From Dasyornis broadbenti (lineage: Eukaryota; Chordata; Aves; Passeriformes; Dasyornithidae): a DNA stretch of 64,000 nt. The number at the start of each line of letters is the position of its first letter. Positions within the stretch are counted from its first letter, which is position 1. The notes under the pieces are model-generated. The model was not told the DNA's origin. It searched no databases and saw only the letters and a program-made list of their open reading frames with translations. Of the stretch, positions 37,401 through 47,109 are shown piece by piece. Where the stretch lies: assembly GCA_013397935.1 (NCBI GenBank), contig VZRN01005005.1:656249-720248 (forward strand). Direction: 5' to 3'. A program made the position numbers and the translations under genes.

Positions 37401-37728
37401 CTCCAGCAGAGCCCAGTCCTTGATTCAGTCCCAGCCGTCTCTCCCTCCCCCACCTCAGCCCCAAAACACCTGGGCAAGGCCAGGGCCAGATGAGCCATGG
37501 CCAGGAACTGTGTGCCACCAGCCCATGTCACAGCCACACCAGGACATGGCACTCCAGAACATCACCCTTACAGCTCTGAACTGCTTCCCTCTTTCCCTGG
37601 GCATTCTGAGCTCCCAGAATTGCCCAACAGCATCGCACCAGCACGGGGATTCTGTGCTGCTCCAGCCTCATCCTGAGCCCTGGGGGCAATTTGGGTGCCA
37701 CAGTACTGGAAGAACCTAAACAGGAAAA
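28493..37728. other. Nine kilobases without recognisable repeat or gene
   Basis: The longest repeat-free part of the window. It includes an AT-rich block at 28,620-29,170 with (AC)n at 28,927-28,939, an A-rich purine tract at 29,515-29,560, and AT-rich parts near 33,790-34,010 and 34,380-34,800. A 32-base duplication lies at 34,231. Splice-site pairs frame 32,601-32,689 and 36,918-36,996 on the plus strand. A 179-codon minus frame at 35,867-36,406 has no domain I recognise. Confidence 0.45.
34231..34288. repeat. Two-copy 32-base tandem duplication
   Basis: A 26-base block starting CCCATCCCAACGGGAGAGC occurs at 34,231-34,256 and again at 34,263-34,288 with no visible difference, separated by GCGTCA. 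It lies in otherwise single-copy sequence. Confidence 0.9.
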
Positions 37729-38110
37729 CATCCAAAGGAGGGACAGAGGGACATGAGGCTGGTGAAGGGTCTGGAGGGGCCATACAAGGAGCAGCTGAGG
37801 GCTCTTGGCATCTTCAGCCTGGAAGAGACTGAGGGCAGACTTCATTAGGGTCTGCAGCTCCAATCTCTGCCCTCTGTGAGTAGGGACAGGACCCAGGGAA
37901 CGGCTGGAGCTGTGCCAGGGGGGGTTTAGGTTGGATATCAAGGAAAGGTTCTTCCCCCAGAGGGTGCTGGGCACTGCCCAGGCTCCCCAGGGAATGGGCA
38001 CAGCCCCGAGGCTGCCAGAGCTCCAGGAGCATTTGGACAGCGCTGCCAGGGATGCCCAGGGTGGGATTGTTGGGGTGTCTGTGCAGGGCCAGGACTCGAT
38101 GATGCAGGAT
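37729..38110 (+). mobile_element. CR1 LINE fragment, 3' end, second subtype
   Basis: It begins in the ORF2 C-terminal region (GAGGCTGGTGAAGGGTCTGG) and continues through GGGAACGGCTGGAGCTGTGC, TTCTTCCCCCAGAGGGTGCT and TGGGGTGTCTGTGCAGGGCC. The last bases of the 3' UTR are shortened. It is the same subtype as at 7,253 and lies about 800 bases upstream of the RT segment in the same orientation, but it is a different insertion because the order 3' end then RT is wrong for one element. Confidence 0.92.
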
Positions 38111-38924
38111 TGGAGGATGTGCCCAGTCCATCTCGAGCTCTTTGTTGAAGAAGCAGCTGCTGTAGCAGCCCCTTTCAGCATCTCTTTACCCCTCCTGCAA
38201 GATCTCCTGTGTCACACAGGCAGCAGCCATTACTGGCATTTCAAAGACAGCAACTGACCACAAAAATAAAGAGCAAGAGCACTGCTAGGTACTGCTGCCA
38301 ACCCTTTTGCTTCCTCCTCCAAATCCCTCTCCTGTGGGTTGAGAAAATGGCAAGCTCACCCTTAAGGCTTCCCCCCAGTAAATTTGCACTTCCCAGACAG
38401 AAACTCGTCAATCCCAGGTGAGGCAGCTGCCAGATACAGGCAGAAAACAGGAATGCAGGATGACCGTGGTGAAGCCACTGCCAGTCCCTGCACTGTGAGA
38501 TAAGGAGCTGGGAACAGCACAACCACAGCTTCCCACCAGGGCAGGGGACTGCTGGGAGCAGGGCCATCGACATCCATCCGGAAGGGCAGGCCTGGATCTG
38601 GATTCAGAGACACCCGTGGGTCCCCACATCCTGGGAATACACTGGAAAGGAAGCTTGGCTGTTTTCTTCCCCCTTCTCAGAAGGTTTGGCTTCAGCTGAA
38701 GCCAGCCTCGCAAGGTCAATGCTCTGGTAGGGACTGAAAAACTTCCGAGATGGTGTCTGCTATTTTAATTTTCAAACATTGCAGGAATGGCTCAAATAAT
38801 AAATCCGGTTGTTGTCTGGGTACTCAGCCCCCTGAGCTGGAAACAGGGAGCAGAATGAAAACCCCGTAAACCCCAAAAAGGGGAAACTGTCAGCAAGATG
38901 CTGCAGGACTCAGACACCCCCAAG
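38111..38924. other. Non-coding spacer between CR1 pieces
   Basis: No gene recognised. The 38,730-38,830 part is AT-rich. Confidence 0.45.
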
Positions 38925-39880
38925 TTTCTGAGGCTGGATGGGATCCACCTAAGGGTGCTGAGGGAGGTGGTGAAAGAGCTCAGAGCCACTTCCCGTCATT
39001 TACCAGCACTCCTGGCTCCCCCAGCTGCCTGGAAGTGCCAGTGTGATGCCTATCCTCAAGAGGGGTTGGAAGGAGAATCTGGGAAACTGCAGGACTGCGG
39101 GTCTGACCTTGGTGCAGGGGAAGGTTATGGAGCAGATGATCCTGGGGCAACCACAGGACACATTCAGGACAACCAGGGGATCAGGCCCAGCCAGCACAGG
39201 CCCATGAATGGCAGGGCCTGCCTGATCAGTGACTTCCTTCTGTAATAGGGTGATCCCTTCAGATGATAGGGGGAAAAGGCTGAGGATGTGTCCACCCGGA
39301 CTTCAGCAAAGCCTTTGTTACCCACAGCATTCTCCTGGGCAAAGTGGCCGCTCATGGCTTGGACAGGGGCACTGTTTGCTGGGGGAAATGGGCTGGATGG
39401 CCCAGAGAGGGGTGGGGAGCAAAGCTGCGCCCAGCTGGCAGCTGGTCACTAGGGGTGTTCCCCAGGGCTCCGTGCTGCGACCAGCTCTGCTCCAGAACTT
39501 CACTGATGAGCTGGCCAAGAGTGCCGAGGGCACCCTCAGACCGCAGGTGACACCAAGCTGGGCAGGAGGGCTCTGCAGAGGGATCTGCACAGGCTGTACC
39601 CACGGGCCAACACCCCTGTATGAAGATTCAACAAGGCTCGGTGCCTGGTCCTGCGCTTGGGTCACAACAACCCCATGGAATGCTCCGTTACTGGGACACA
39701 GTGGCTGGAATGTGCCCAGCAGGAAGGGCCCTGAGATGCAGCTGAATGAGACAGGGGTGCCCAACGGGGAAAGGAGGCCAGTGATACCTGGCTTGCCCCA
39801 GCGTGGCCAGAGGCCCAGGGCAGTCAGTGACCATTCCCCTGCACTGGGCACTGCTGAGGCACCTCCGAGCCTGGGGTCAA
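38925..39880 (+). mobile_element. Decayed CR1 ORF2 segment (reverse-transcriptase domain)
   Basis: Nearly 1 kb follows the CR1 ORF2 consensus in order: the N-terminal RT region (GATGGGATCCACC, AACTGCAGGACTGCGGGTCT), the segment for a helix ending in IRPSQ, the CTTCAGCAAAGCCTTTGTTA block, and the motif GVPQGSVL at about 39,452-39,475. The catalytic aspartate box that should follow (FADD-type, near 39,543) is destroyed by a small deletion and frameshift, leaving only GDTKLG recognisable in another frame. Stops and frameshifts interrupt the reading frame throughout, so this is a dead fragment. It lacks the 3' UTR and is cut off near 39,880. Confidence 0.9.
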
Positions 39881-41778
39881 GCATGAGCTGCCTGTTCTCC
39901 CCTGGCTGTTGCAGCAGGGAGTTACACAAGAAGAGATTGCCCAGGAAAGATGAATCTCTGTTCAAACACACAACCACAAACCCAAATTACCACCTCCAAA
40001 GGCAAGCCCAAAGCCACAAGATGAGTTCTGTCCCCAGAACTCCCTCCAAGACGAAATAGCACAATATCCTAAACCTGTGGATCCTGCTGCATCCCCCCCT
40101 TGGAGTGGTAGTGGCAGAGCTCCCTCAGCGCACACCCACACACAGAGACCAGACCAGCTTCACCACCCTTGTGGCTCAGGGCGTATTTGCACATTTTTAT
40201 CATATTATGTATGTTTATCCAATTCATTTCACTACAATGGGAGAAGAGCTGGAAAGCCATGTTAAGCTGCAGAAGCAAGAGTGTTGAAAAAAAGATCAAA
40301 GGTCTGTCATTTAAAATTAATTAATTCAAGCTTGAACTGTTAACATAAATTAAAAATTCAAACCACACACAAGGATATACTTCTTTCCAAGTAATTTTCA
40401 AGAACCTCTAGAGCTGCAAGATAAGGTAATGGCACATTCCATTAATTTGCAGGATGCACAGTGGAGGTTAACCTCCACTTAATTAGAACTAATTGTAATT
40501 TAGCAGGAATAGGGCAGCACACGTTAAAAGAGATCCTCTTAACATTGCACCTCACAGGGAGGGAGCAGAGCTCTTCATGCCAGCTCTGCCTACACACACC
40601 CCATCCCTCTGCAGCCCCTCATGCAGACTCAGCTGGAAGAGCACAGGCATTTCACAGGGCACCACAGCCACCAAGGCAACAGAAAGAAGAACGCATTGGA
40701 TTTACTTCCTCAGCACTCCTGTTGTGGGGAAAGGAAAGGCACATGGACACTCAACACACACCAGTCACTGGAGAAAGGGTTGCAGAGAGCTGAAGGGCCA
40801 GACCGATACCGAGTACCACACAAAGACCACACAAAGCAACGCAGGAAAACCAGCGCTGAACCCCACTGGAGCTGTGCCACACATTGCAAGCTGCAACAGC
40901 TCGAGAGGAGCTGATGTGGGCAGGTCCAGCCTTGGACAGCCCTTCCAAGCTGCCTGTGGAGCAGGGTGAAACCCCACTGCCCTCCTCCCTCCCACCTGGC
41001 AAGGCTTGGAGCCAAACCTGCATCCGCTGCTGCTCCCACAGCTCCGTGAGTGGCCAGGTCTGGTGGCAGCGCGAGCTCTCAGCTGCTCCACACGCAGCCC
41101 TCCCACTCTGCCCTCCCAAGCTTGCTGCTCCCTGGGGTAAATCCCTTCCCCAGGAGCTTCACTGTGAGTCCTCACCCACCAAATCAGCCCTGGCCAGGAG
41201 CCAGCACCTGAGTTGGAGCCTTGGATGGCTCCCAGAACCTTTGTGCCCCACCAGCTTCGCCACCAGTCCTGTTCGAGCCTTCCCCTGCCAGCTCTGCCTC
41301 TTCCCCAGCCTGGCCCAGCTTCCAGAACAGCTCCATGCACACTACTGGTTTAACCTATGAGAAAAAAAACACACTATGGGGTGGCCTCCAGCTCTCCTAA
41401 CCCAAATTGATGCAAACTGTAATTCAAAGTGAGTTAAAAGACATCCACTCTAAAATGTTTTTAATTTGACTATATCATCTTAAAGATTCCAATTCCTGTC
41501 CTGCCTGAAGCTTCTCTTCAAGAGGAAGGAATTCCTGCAGAGTCACAGGAGCTGCATGACTTCTGCCTGGGACAATGCCACCCCTGAAGGCCCCAGGAGC
41601 CATGGGGACACCCACAGCTGCCTTGCTGGGGCACCACCACCAGCCCTGCTGCACCCACGGGACACCCTGCCCAAAGCACCCACAGGACACAGCTGAGGTT
41701 TCACTCACACCCAGCAGAGGGAAGGGAAGAACCAGGTTCTGGAGACCAGAGATCGCTCTCTGTGACAGCTGGGTAGGA
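39881..41778. other. Non-coding stretch with AT-rich palindrome block
   Basis: The 40,160-40,520 part is AT-rich with several TTAATTA-type cores, flanked by GC-rich sequence, and holds the 20-base palindrome listed next. The remainder has no recognisable gene. The minus frame at 40,765-41,340 is low-complexity. Confidence 0.4.
40460..40479. other. Perfect 20-base palindrome
   Basis: Both strands read identically across 40,460-40,479, with arms AGTGGAGGTT and AACCTCCACT meeting at GTTAAC. It sits in an AT-rich block next to TTAATTAGAACTAATT. It could be a dimeric transcription-factor site or a cruciform-prone sequence. No function is shown by the sequence alone. Confidence 0.9.
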
Positions 41779-41854
41779 CCTGCCCACAGAAGGGGCTGGA
41801 ATGAGATGGACTTTAAGTTCCATTGCAGTCCAAGCCAGTCTGTGGTTCTATGAA
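41779..41854 (+). mobile_element. CR1 LINE scrap, last 75 bases
   Basis: GGGCTGGAATGAGATGGACT, then TTAAGTTCCATTGCAGTCCA, then GTGGTTCTATGA match the CR1 3' terminus with scattered substitutions. Confidence 0.85.
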
Positions 41855-42460
41855 ACACTGACCTCCTGGTGGGTGGCACAGCCCAGGCGTGGCACAGCAG
41901 CTGCCAGCCCAAGGGCCGTGCCCTGCACACACCACGTGTGCCCCTTTGCTTCTTTCCACCTTTCACCTGAACCCCTCATCCCCCCAGCACCGCTGACACC
42001 TCCTGCCACCACCAAGCCAAGGAAAGCAGTGACTTCATCGCAGCTTCCTTCACCTAAATTGTCTCAGGAGACCCCGCTGCTGCTTTCCAGCAGGCGCAGC
42101 ATCCTCCCCACGCAGCTGCACGCCCCCGCTTCCTTCCTCTGCATGGACCTCTGCCTTGCATCCACCCTGAGAGCCCAGGCTTTAACCTCCAGCTCGCCTA
42201 CATGCTCCAGGACAGCCCAAACCAGTCAGGGACAGGACCCCTCGCTGAGCTGCTTCTCTCCAGTGCTTCCACACAGCCCTGTGGGGTCACTGGGGCTGAT
42301 CAAGAGCAGAGCTGGGCAATCCTGGGGAAAACAGGTGAGGCAGGATCCCTCACCAGCCCAGGCTTGAGCCCTAGGACAGGCAGCAGTAGCATCAGCACTC
42401 TCTGCCCTGGACTCAGAAACTTCTCTGAAGATGAGGCAGAGGAACATTTGCACCCAAACC
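41855..42460. other. Non-coding spacer
   Basis: No recognisable gene or repeat. The sequence is pyrimidine-rich. Confidence 0.45.
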
Positions 42461-42583
42461 CCTTGGTTGGGACTGTAAGGCACATGGCCCAAACTCCCAT
42501 CACCTCAGAGCAGAGGCAGGCAGCGCTCCTAGTGCAGCCCGGCAAGGCCAGGTGGGTTGAGCTGTTGAGCTCCAGACAAGCCT
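42461..42583 (-). repeat. Unclassified dispersed repeat, copy 1 (minus)
   Basis: The reverse complement aligns over about 115 bases with 46,994-47,109, sharing GAGCGCTGCCTGCCTCTGCT, GAGCTCAACCCACC and GCCTTACAGTCCC at roughly 85-90% identity. Copy 1 has an extra eight-base AGCTCAAC duplication. It is not a CR1 3' end and I do not recognise the family. Confidence 0.75.
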
Positions 42584-43173
42584 GTGGGGTTTCCAGCCCC
42601 CAAAAAACATGGGATGGCATCAGCACACCAAGGTGGCAAAGCACAATCAGCCAGCGAAGGAAAACACGTGCAACATTGACAAAACCTGGAAATATTTTGG
42701 AAACAGATGTTCTGAAACCTTTCATTCTGTTTCTCTGTGAGCCACAGCAAAAAAAAAAAAAAAAAAAAAAGTGCTTGAAACCATTTTATCTAAAGCTTTT
42801 TGAAGGACCAGCTTGCCCGGCCAGCTCCACTAGACAGAGACACTCCCCAGCACCATCCCCAGCAAGCTGATGACATTCCTGAGGCTTTCTCTGGCCATGG
42901 CCAGGGCCCAGCAAGCACAATTAAAGCAAATAGAGTTTAAAAACAATAGCACTTTGCTTTCTGACTCATCTGGTTGCTTTTACCAGGCCTGTGTTCCCAG
43001 CCCTGAGCTAATCCATCAATTAAAGCATCTCCATTGATTTTGAGGGACTTTGGCTCAGCACACGAATTTTAACATCCACCTGCCCCTCACATAAGCCAGC
43101 ACTGCAGGCCAAAACTGTTCCTCAGTCCATGCTTTTGTCCTCAAAACACTCCCCAAGTTCCAGCCAGGCTGCT
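42584..43173. other. Non-coding spacer with a poly(A) tract
   Basis: Contains the 22-A run at 42,749-42,770 and an AT-rich part at 42,910-43,080. No gene recognised. Confidence 0.45.
42749..42770. repeat. Poly(A) run of 22
   Basis: An uninterrupted run of 22 A residues, the longest homopolymer in the window. No AATAAA lies immediately upstream and no retrocopy is recognisable, though the unclassified repeat ends about 165 bases upstream. Confidence 0.9.
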
Positions 43174-43560
43174 CACAGAGCCATGGAATGGTGGGAAGGG
43201 ACCTTTAGGATGATCTCATCCCCCCCCTTGCCATGGGCAGGGACACCTTCCACTGTCCCAGGCGGCTCCAAGCCCTGTCCAGCCTGGCCTTGGACACTTC
43301 CAGGGATCCAGGGGCAGCCACAGCTGCTCTGGGCACCCTGTGCCAGGGCTTCCCCACCCTCCCAGGGAACAATTCCTTCCCAATATCCCATCTGTCCCTG
43401 CCCTCTGGCAGTGGGAAGCCATTCCCTGTGTCCTGTCCCTCCATGCCTTGTCCCCAGTCCCTCTCCAGCTCTCCTGGAGCCCCTTTAGACCCTGGCAGGG
43501 GCTCTGAGCTCTCCCTGGAGCCTTCCCTTCTCCAGACTGAACATCTCCAGCTCTCTCAGC
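43174..43560 (-). mobile_element. CR1 LINE fragment, 3' end, minus strand
   Basis: The reverse complement of a long CR1 3' piece: AATGGTGGGAAGGGACC, CAGGGACACCTTCCACTGTC, ATTCCTTCCCAATATCCCAT, CCCTCTCCAGCTCTCCTGGA and the upstream ORF2 tail to CATCTCCAGCTCTCTCAGC. It is 5'-truncated. Confidence 0.94.
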
Positions 43561-44059
43561 ACTTGGGACACTCCTCAAGAGTGGAAGGGGCATAGTTTCC
43601 ATCAACCCAATACAGACCACGGCATCACACATGGTGTTTGCTACTTCATATTTTCTAAATTTTTAGGTTTTATAACTTTGAACAGCTCTATTTCGCCCTT
43701 AATTGGTGCAATTGTTTTTAACCCTGCTCCTGGAGCCATGTTGCCATGGCTACCCCGCACAAGCCTGGGCGAGCGAGGTGTATTTTTAGAATTGCCAAAA
43801 TACATGTCTCTAACAGAGCTTTTCTGGACAGAGCTCTCCTTGTTCTGTGACACAGGAATTAAGGGTATTCAATGGAATTAAAATGTGGGAAATTCAAAAC
43901 AGATTAAGGGAGAGGCCCACGGTGCAGCCGGTGCATGGCTCAAGGTCCCATACCCAGGATGGAGGCAGGGCTGGGGCACAGCTGAGGCCATGACCTCCCC
44001 AGGCCATGGCGGGGCAGCTGAGTGACCACGTGCAGCCATGGATGGACATGGACGGTGTG
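43561..44059. other. Non-coding block with candidate regulatory element
   Basis: The 43,635-43,900 part is AT-rich and structured. It includes GTTGCCATGGCTAC at 43,740-43,753, which closely fits the RFX X-box (two half-sites GTTGCC and GGCTAC around AT), and several ATTA/TAAT cores. Conservation cannot be judged here. No coding sequence is recognised. Confidence 0.4.
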
Positions 44060-44490
44060 GGACATCAAGGAGGAGTTGCTTGGAGCCCACTGAGCTGTGC
44101 CTTAGCAGAGCTGATGAGCCCAGTGACAGCTCAAGGCTGGGGACAGACGAACACAGGGGACATTGTGGTGGCTGCCAACACACCACCTGCCCAGGGCAAA
44201 GGAGTTGAGAATTCTGGCAAATGGGAGAGGTCTCGTCTTTGCAGATCCTGGTCCTCACAGGAGAGTTCAGCAGCCCAAATCTGTGCTGGGGAACAGCACA
44301 GTGGGACTCAAGCAAGTCTGCTGGTTTCTGGGGAGCACTGGTGACAGCTCCCTAACACAGCAGAGAGGGGACAGTGGGAAGAGACTCTGCTGGGCCTCAC
44401 TCACAAATGAGGAGGAACTGGTCAGGCATGTGAAGGCCTTGCGCAGTCTTGGCTGCAGTGCCCATGAGCTGGGGTGGTCACTGATGGGGC
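44060..44490 (+). mobile_element. Decayed CR1 ORF2 segment (endonuclease domain)
   Basis: Pieces of the AP-endonuclease-like domain of CR1 ORF2 are readable in order, in shifting frames: GQTNTGDIVVAANTPPAQG (44,139-44,195), then WQMGEVSSLQILVLTGEF (about 44,215-44,270), where the family has a GDFN motif, then FLGSTGDSSL (near 44,325), then LTNEEELVRHV and SLGCSAHEL (44,400-44,470), matching the family's LGCSDHE catalytic histidine region. The key aspartates and asparagine are substituted and frameshifts separate the pieces, so it is inactive. It sits 5 kb downstream of the RT fragment, opposite to the order in an intact element, so it is a separate insertion. Confidence 0.8.
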
Positions 44491-46993
44491 AGCAGAGCCA
44501 GCAAGGCCCCTGTGTACTCCTGACCACTGCACATGGCCAGGCAGACAGGCAAACCCTGAGGGACAGCGACACAGCCCTCACACTGCCCCAGCTCCAGCAC
44601 TCCTGGCACCCCTCCAGCAGAGAGTCACTGCCCAGCAGCAGCTCCCTCAGCTGCAGGGGAGAAAACACATCTGAGCAGAGCCAGAAGGAAATACGAGGAA
44701 GGAAATGGAAAGTATAGCAAGGATTAACACCATTTGAGCTGCAGTCAGCAAGTGGATTAAGGGGAGGGAAAGCTGGGGGCTCCAGCATGAATTCATCCTT
44801 TTGCAGGAAAAAAACACGTAAACAGAAGCTGCTGAGCTGTGGCACTGTGAGCCCAACCCAGGGTCCTGCAAGGACCCATCAGGACAAGGGAGAGCACAAC
44901 AAAAAGGAGGCCAAGGTGTCGGCAAGAGCCACCCCCTGCTCCAGCTCCATGGTGCTGCAGCTCTGCTCTCCCTGCCCTGCACTCCCAGGGAGCTGCCAGG
45001 CTGGATATGCAAAGGGCTCATGCACAACCATGACACCTGCAAGAGAAAGCATGGCTTGTGACAATCCTTCCTCCTGAACCAGGGCACCACCTCAGCAGTG
45101 GCTCTTAGCACCCTGTCCATCCATCCTGGTGGCCACAGGCTACCTTTGCCTTTTCAGGAATACACCACTGACATCAGGAAAAACAAAACAAAAAATGGAG
45201 AGAAGATTCTAGAGGTGCAAGTACCCAGGAGTGCATCTTCTGGTTTAGAGAGCAGCTGTGTGTGAGAGCTCCTGGAGTCTTGAAAATTTGCATAGACCAG
45301 AGAAAGGAATAGTTCAGAGAGACATTTACATGCTGCAGGTCAAATAGGATCATAAACATGAAGACAACAGCAGAGTCCAAAGATGTTCCTGCTGCTAATG
45401 CCTCGGTGAATCCCCCTCTGGACGCTCTGTCCGGAGGAGCTGTGCTCTGGACCATGACCGTTCCTGGCTGAAGCTGGGCTCTGCCAGCATCACTCCAGGG
45501 GCACTGTGCAGCTAGAGAGATGCCCTCCCAAAAATCATCTGCACAATTCATTTCAGAGTCAGAGCCGTCTGCCAGCAGCTCTAGTCATGCTGTCCCATCC
45601 CTTTCACAAGGACATGAGTAATTATTGAGCACTCTAGCTACTAAAACTGATTAGAGCAAAACAAACTAATTTTGTTCCAAGGCAATGATCTGACCTCGTT
45701 AACGATGGTAGTAATGCGCTAACAATATTTTTCTCTTACACAGTGATGTCTTTCATTAGAGCTCAAGCTGTTTTGTAAAGGAGCTTAGTACATTCCTATA
45801 AACTCATTTGCATAGGAGGAAACCCAAGCCAACACCCTCATATCCAGAGGCTTTTCCCTGGGAAGCAATCTGGATTGAGAGCATGGAGAAACATCACCCC
45901 ACAGCCAGCAACAATAACCCGAGGTGCAGGACTGGTGTGTGGGGCAGCCTCCCCTTCCCTGCCTCTTCAAAGCAGGCACCAGGAGAAGCTGGTACCTCCC
46001 AGCCAGGCCAGATCCCTGCCAGACCTGCACTGCAGGTTTGCTCCTCAGCCATCACAAACCCACACCTCATCTCTTCTTTGTGAATGAAGAGAACAACTCT
46101 GGGCACCCAGACTCACCGTGAGGGCCCACAGAGATTTGACACGTTTCACACCACAGATATTAACCTCAAGAAACACCCTGTGGAGCTGACCAGCAGCTCC
46201 CTAAAGCTCTCAGACTGCCCCTCTTGCGAGACTTCAGCCACTGAACAGAGCTGCCAGCTGCCCTCGAGTCAGTCTGGTCTCCTACACGAGGCACCAGCAC
46301 ACGGCCAAGGATCCTTCCCAACTGCTTTCATGGAGAGCCACCTTTCTTAATGGTGTTTTCCCCTTTACCCTTGGGATAAGTGCACTTACAGGCACCTCAG
46401 GGATGCTCAGCACGTGCCAGTTTCACGCAAGGGCATCTCTCCTCATGCCTGAGAAAGAGAAGCTCGGATCTGTCGGATTTCAGGGACAAAGCAGAGGAAA
46501 GGCTCCCTGGCTGACACCCCAAGGGCTGGGACAAGGATCCTACTGCTCAGGGGGAGAGGGGCTGGAATCCCAGCCCCCAGCAGGAGGCAGATTGGGAAGC
46601 CGGCTGTGGCAGGGGTAGGGTTTAAACACTGCTCACTCAGAATCAGCTCCAGTCAGGGCCTGATTTAACCCACCTGCTGTCAGAGTCACCTGCTCACAGG
46701 GCTGTGATCTGTCACTACACAGCTCCGGCTCCAAGGCCAAGCCCAAGTTTCCCCCTATGCTTGGAGCAGCAGGCACAAAACGACCTTGAGATAGTGCTGC
46801 CACAGAACACCCCCACCTCCCAACTTGCCTTTCCCCCTGCTGTGCTCCCAAAAGCCTCCCAGCACTTGCTAATCACTAATTAACAAGATCTTACAGCTCT
46901 GCTCTGGAGGAGTGCAGAGAAATCACTTCTCCCCATCTCACAGATAAGGAAAAACCCGCACAAAAGGAGGAGACGCTGTTTGATGTCCCCATA
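44491..46993. other. Non-coding stretch, no gene seen
   Basis: An AT-rich block at 45,590-45,810 could be a conserved element. The minus frame at 45,174-45,551 includes a hydrophobic run but matches nothing I know. No repeats are recognised. Confidence 0.45.
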
Positions 46994-47109
46994 GGTTTGT
47001 CTGGAGCTCAACCCACCCGGCCTTGCAGAGCTGCACCAGGAGCGCTGCCTGCCTCTGCTGTGAGGTGATGGGGCTTTGTGGCCACGTGCCTTACAGTCCC
47101 CAACCAAGG
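46994..47109 (+). repeat. Unclassified dispersed repeat, copy 2 (plus)
   Basis: The partner of 42,461-42,583 in the opposite orientation, beginning GGTTTGTCTGGAGCTCAACC and ending CCCCAACCAAGG. Similarity stops near both edges, which suggests defined element boundaries or a fragment of a larger unit. I do not recognise the family. Confidence 0.75.

Noticed and set aside
37528..38181. 217-codon minus-strand open frame
   Set aside because: Over half of it is the antisense of the CR1 fragment at 37,729-38,110.
39229..40059. 276-codon plus-strand open frame
   Set aside because: Its first part is the decayed CR1 reverse transcriptase (GVPQGSVL visible), and the rest is frameshifted CR1 and flanking sequence, so it is not a host gene.
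45174..45551. Minus frame with a hydrophobic stretch, possible membrane protein
   Set aside because: One hydrophobic run in an otherwise unremarkable frame, with no family match, no splice sites and no neighbours to support it.
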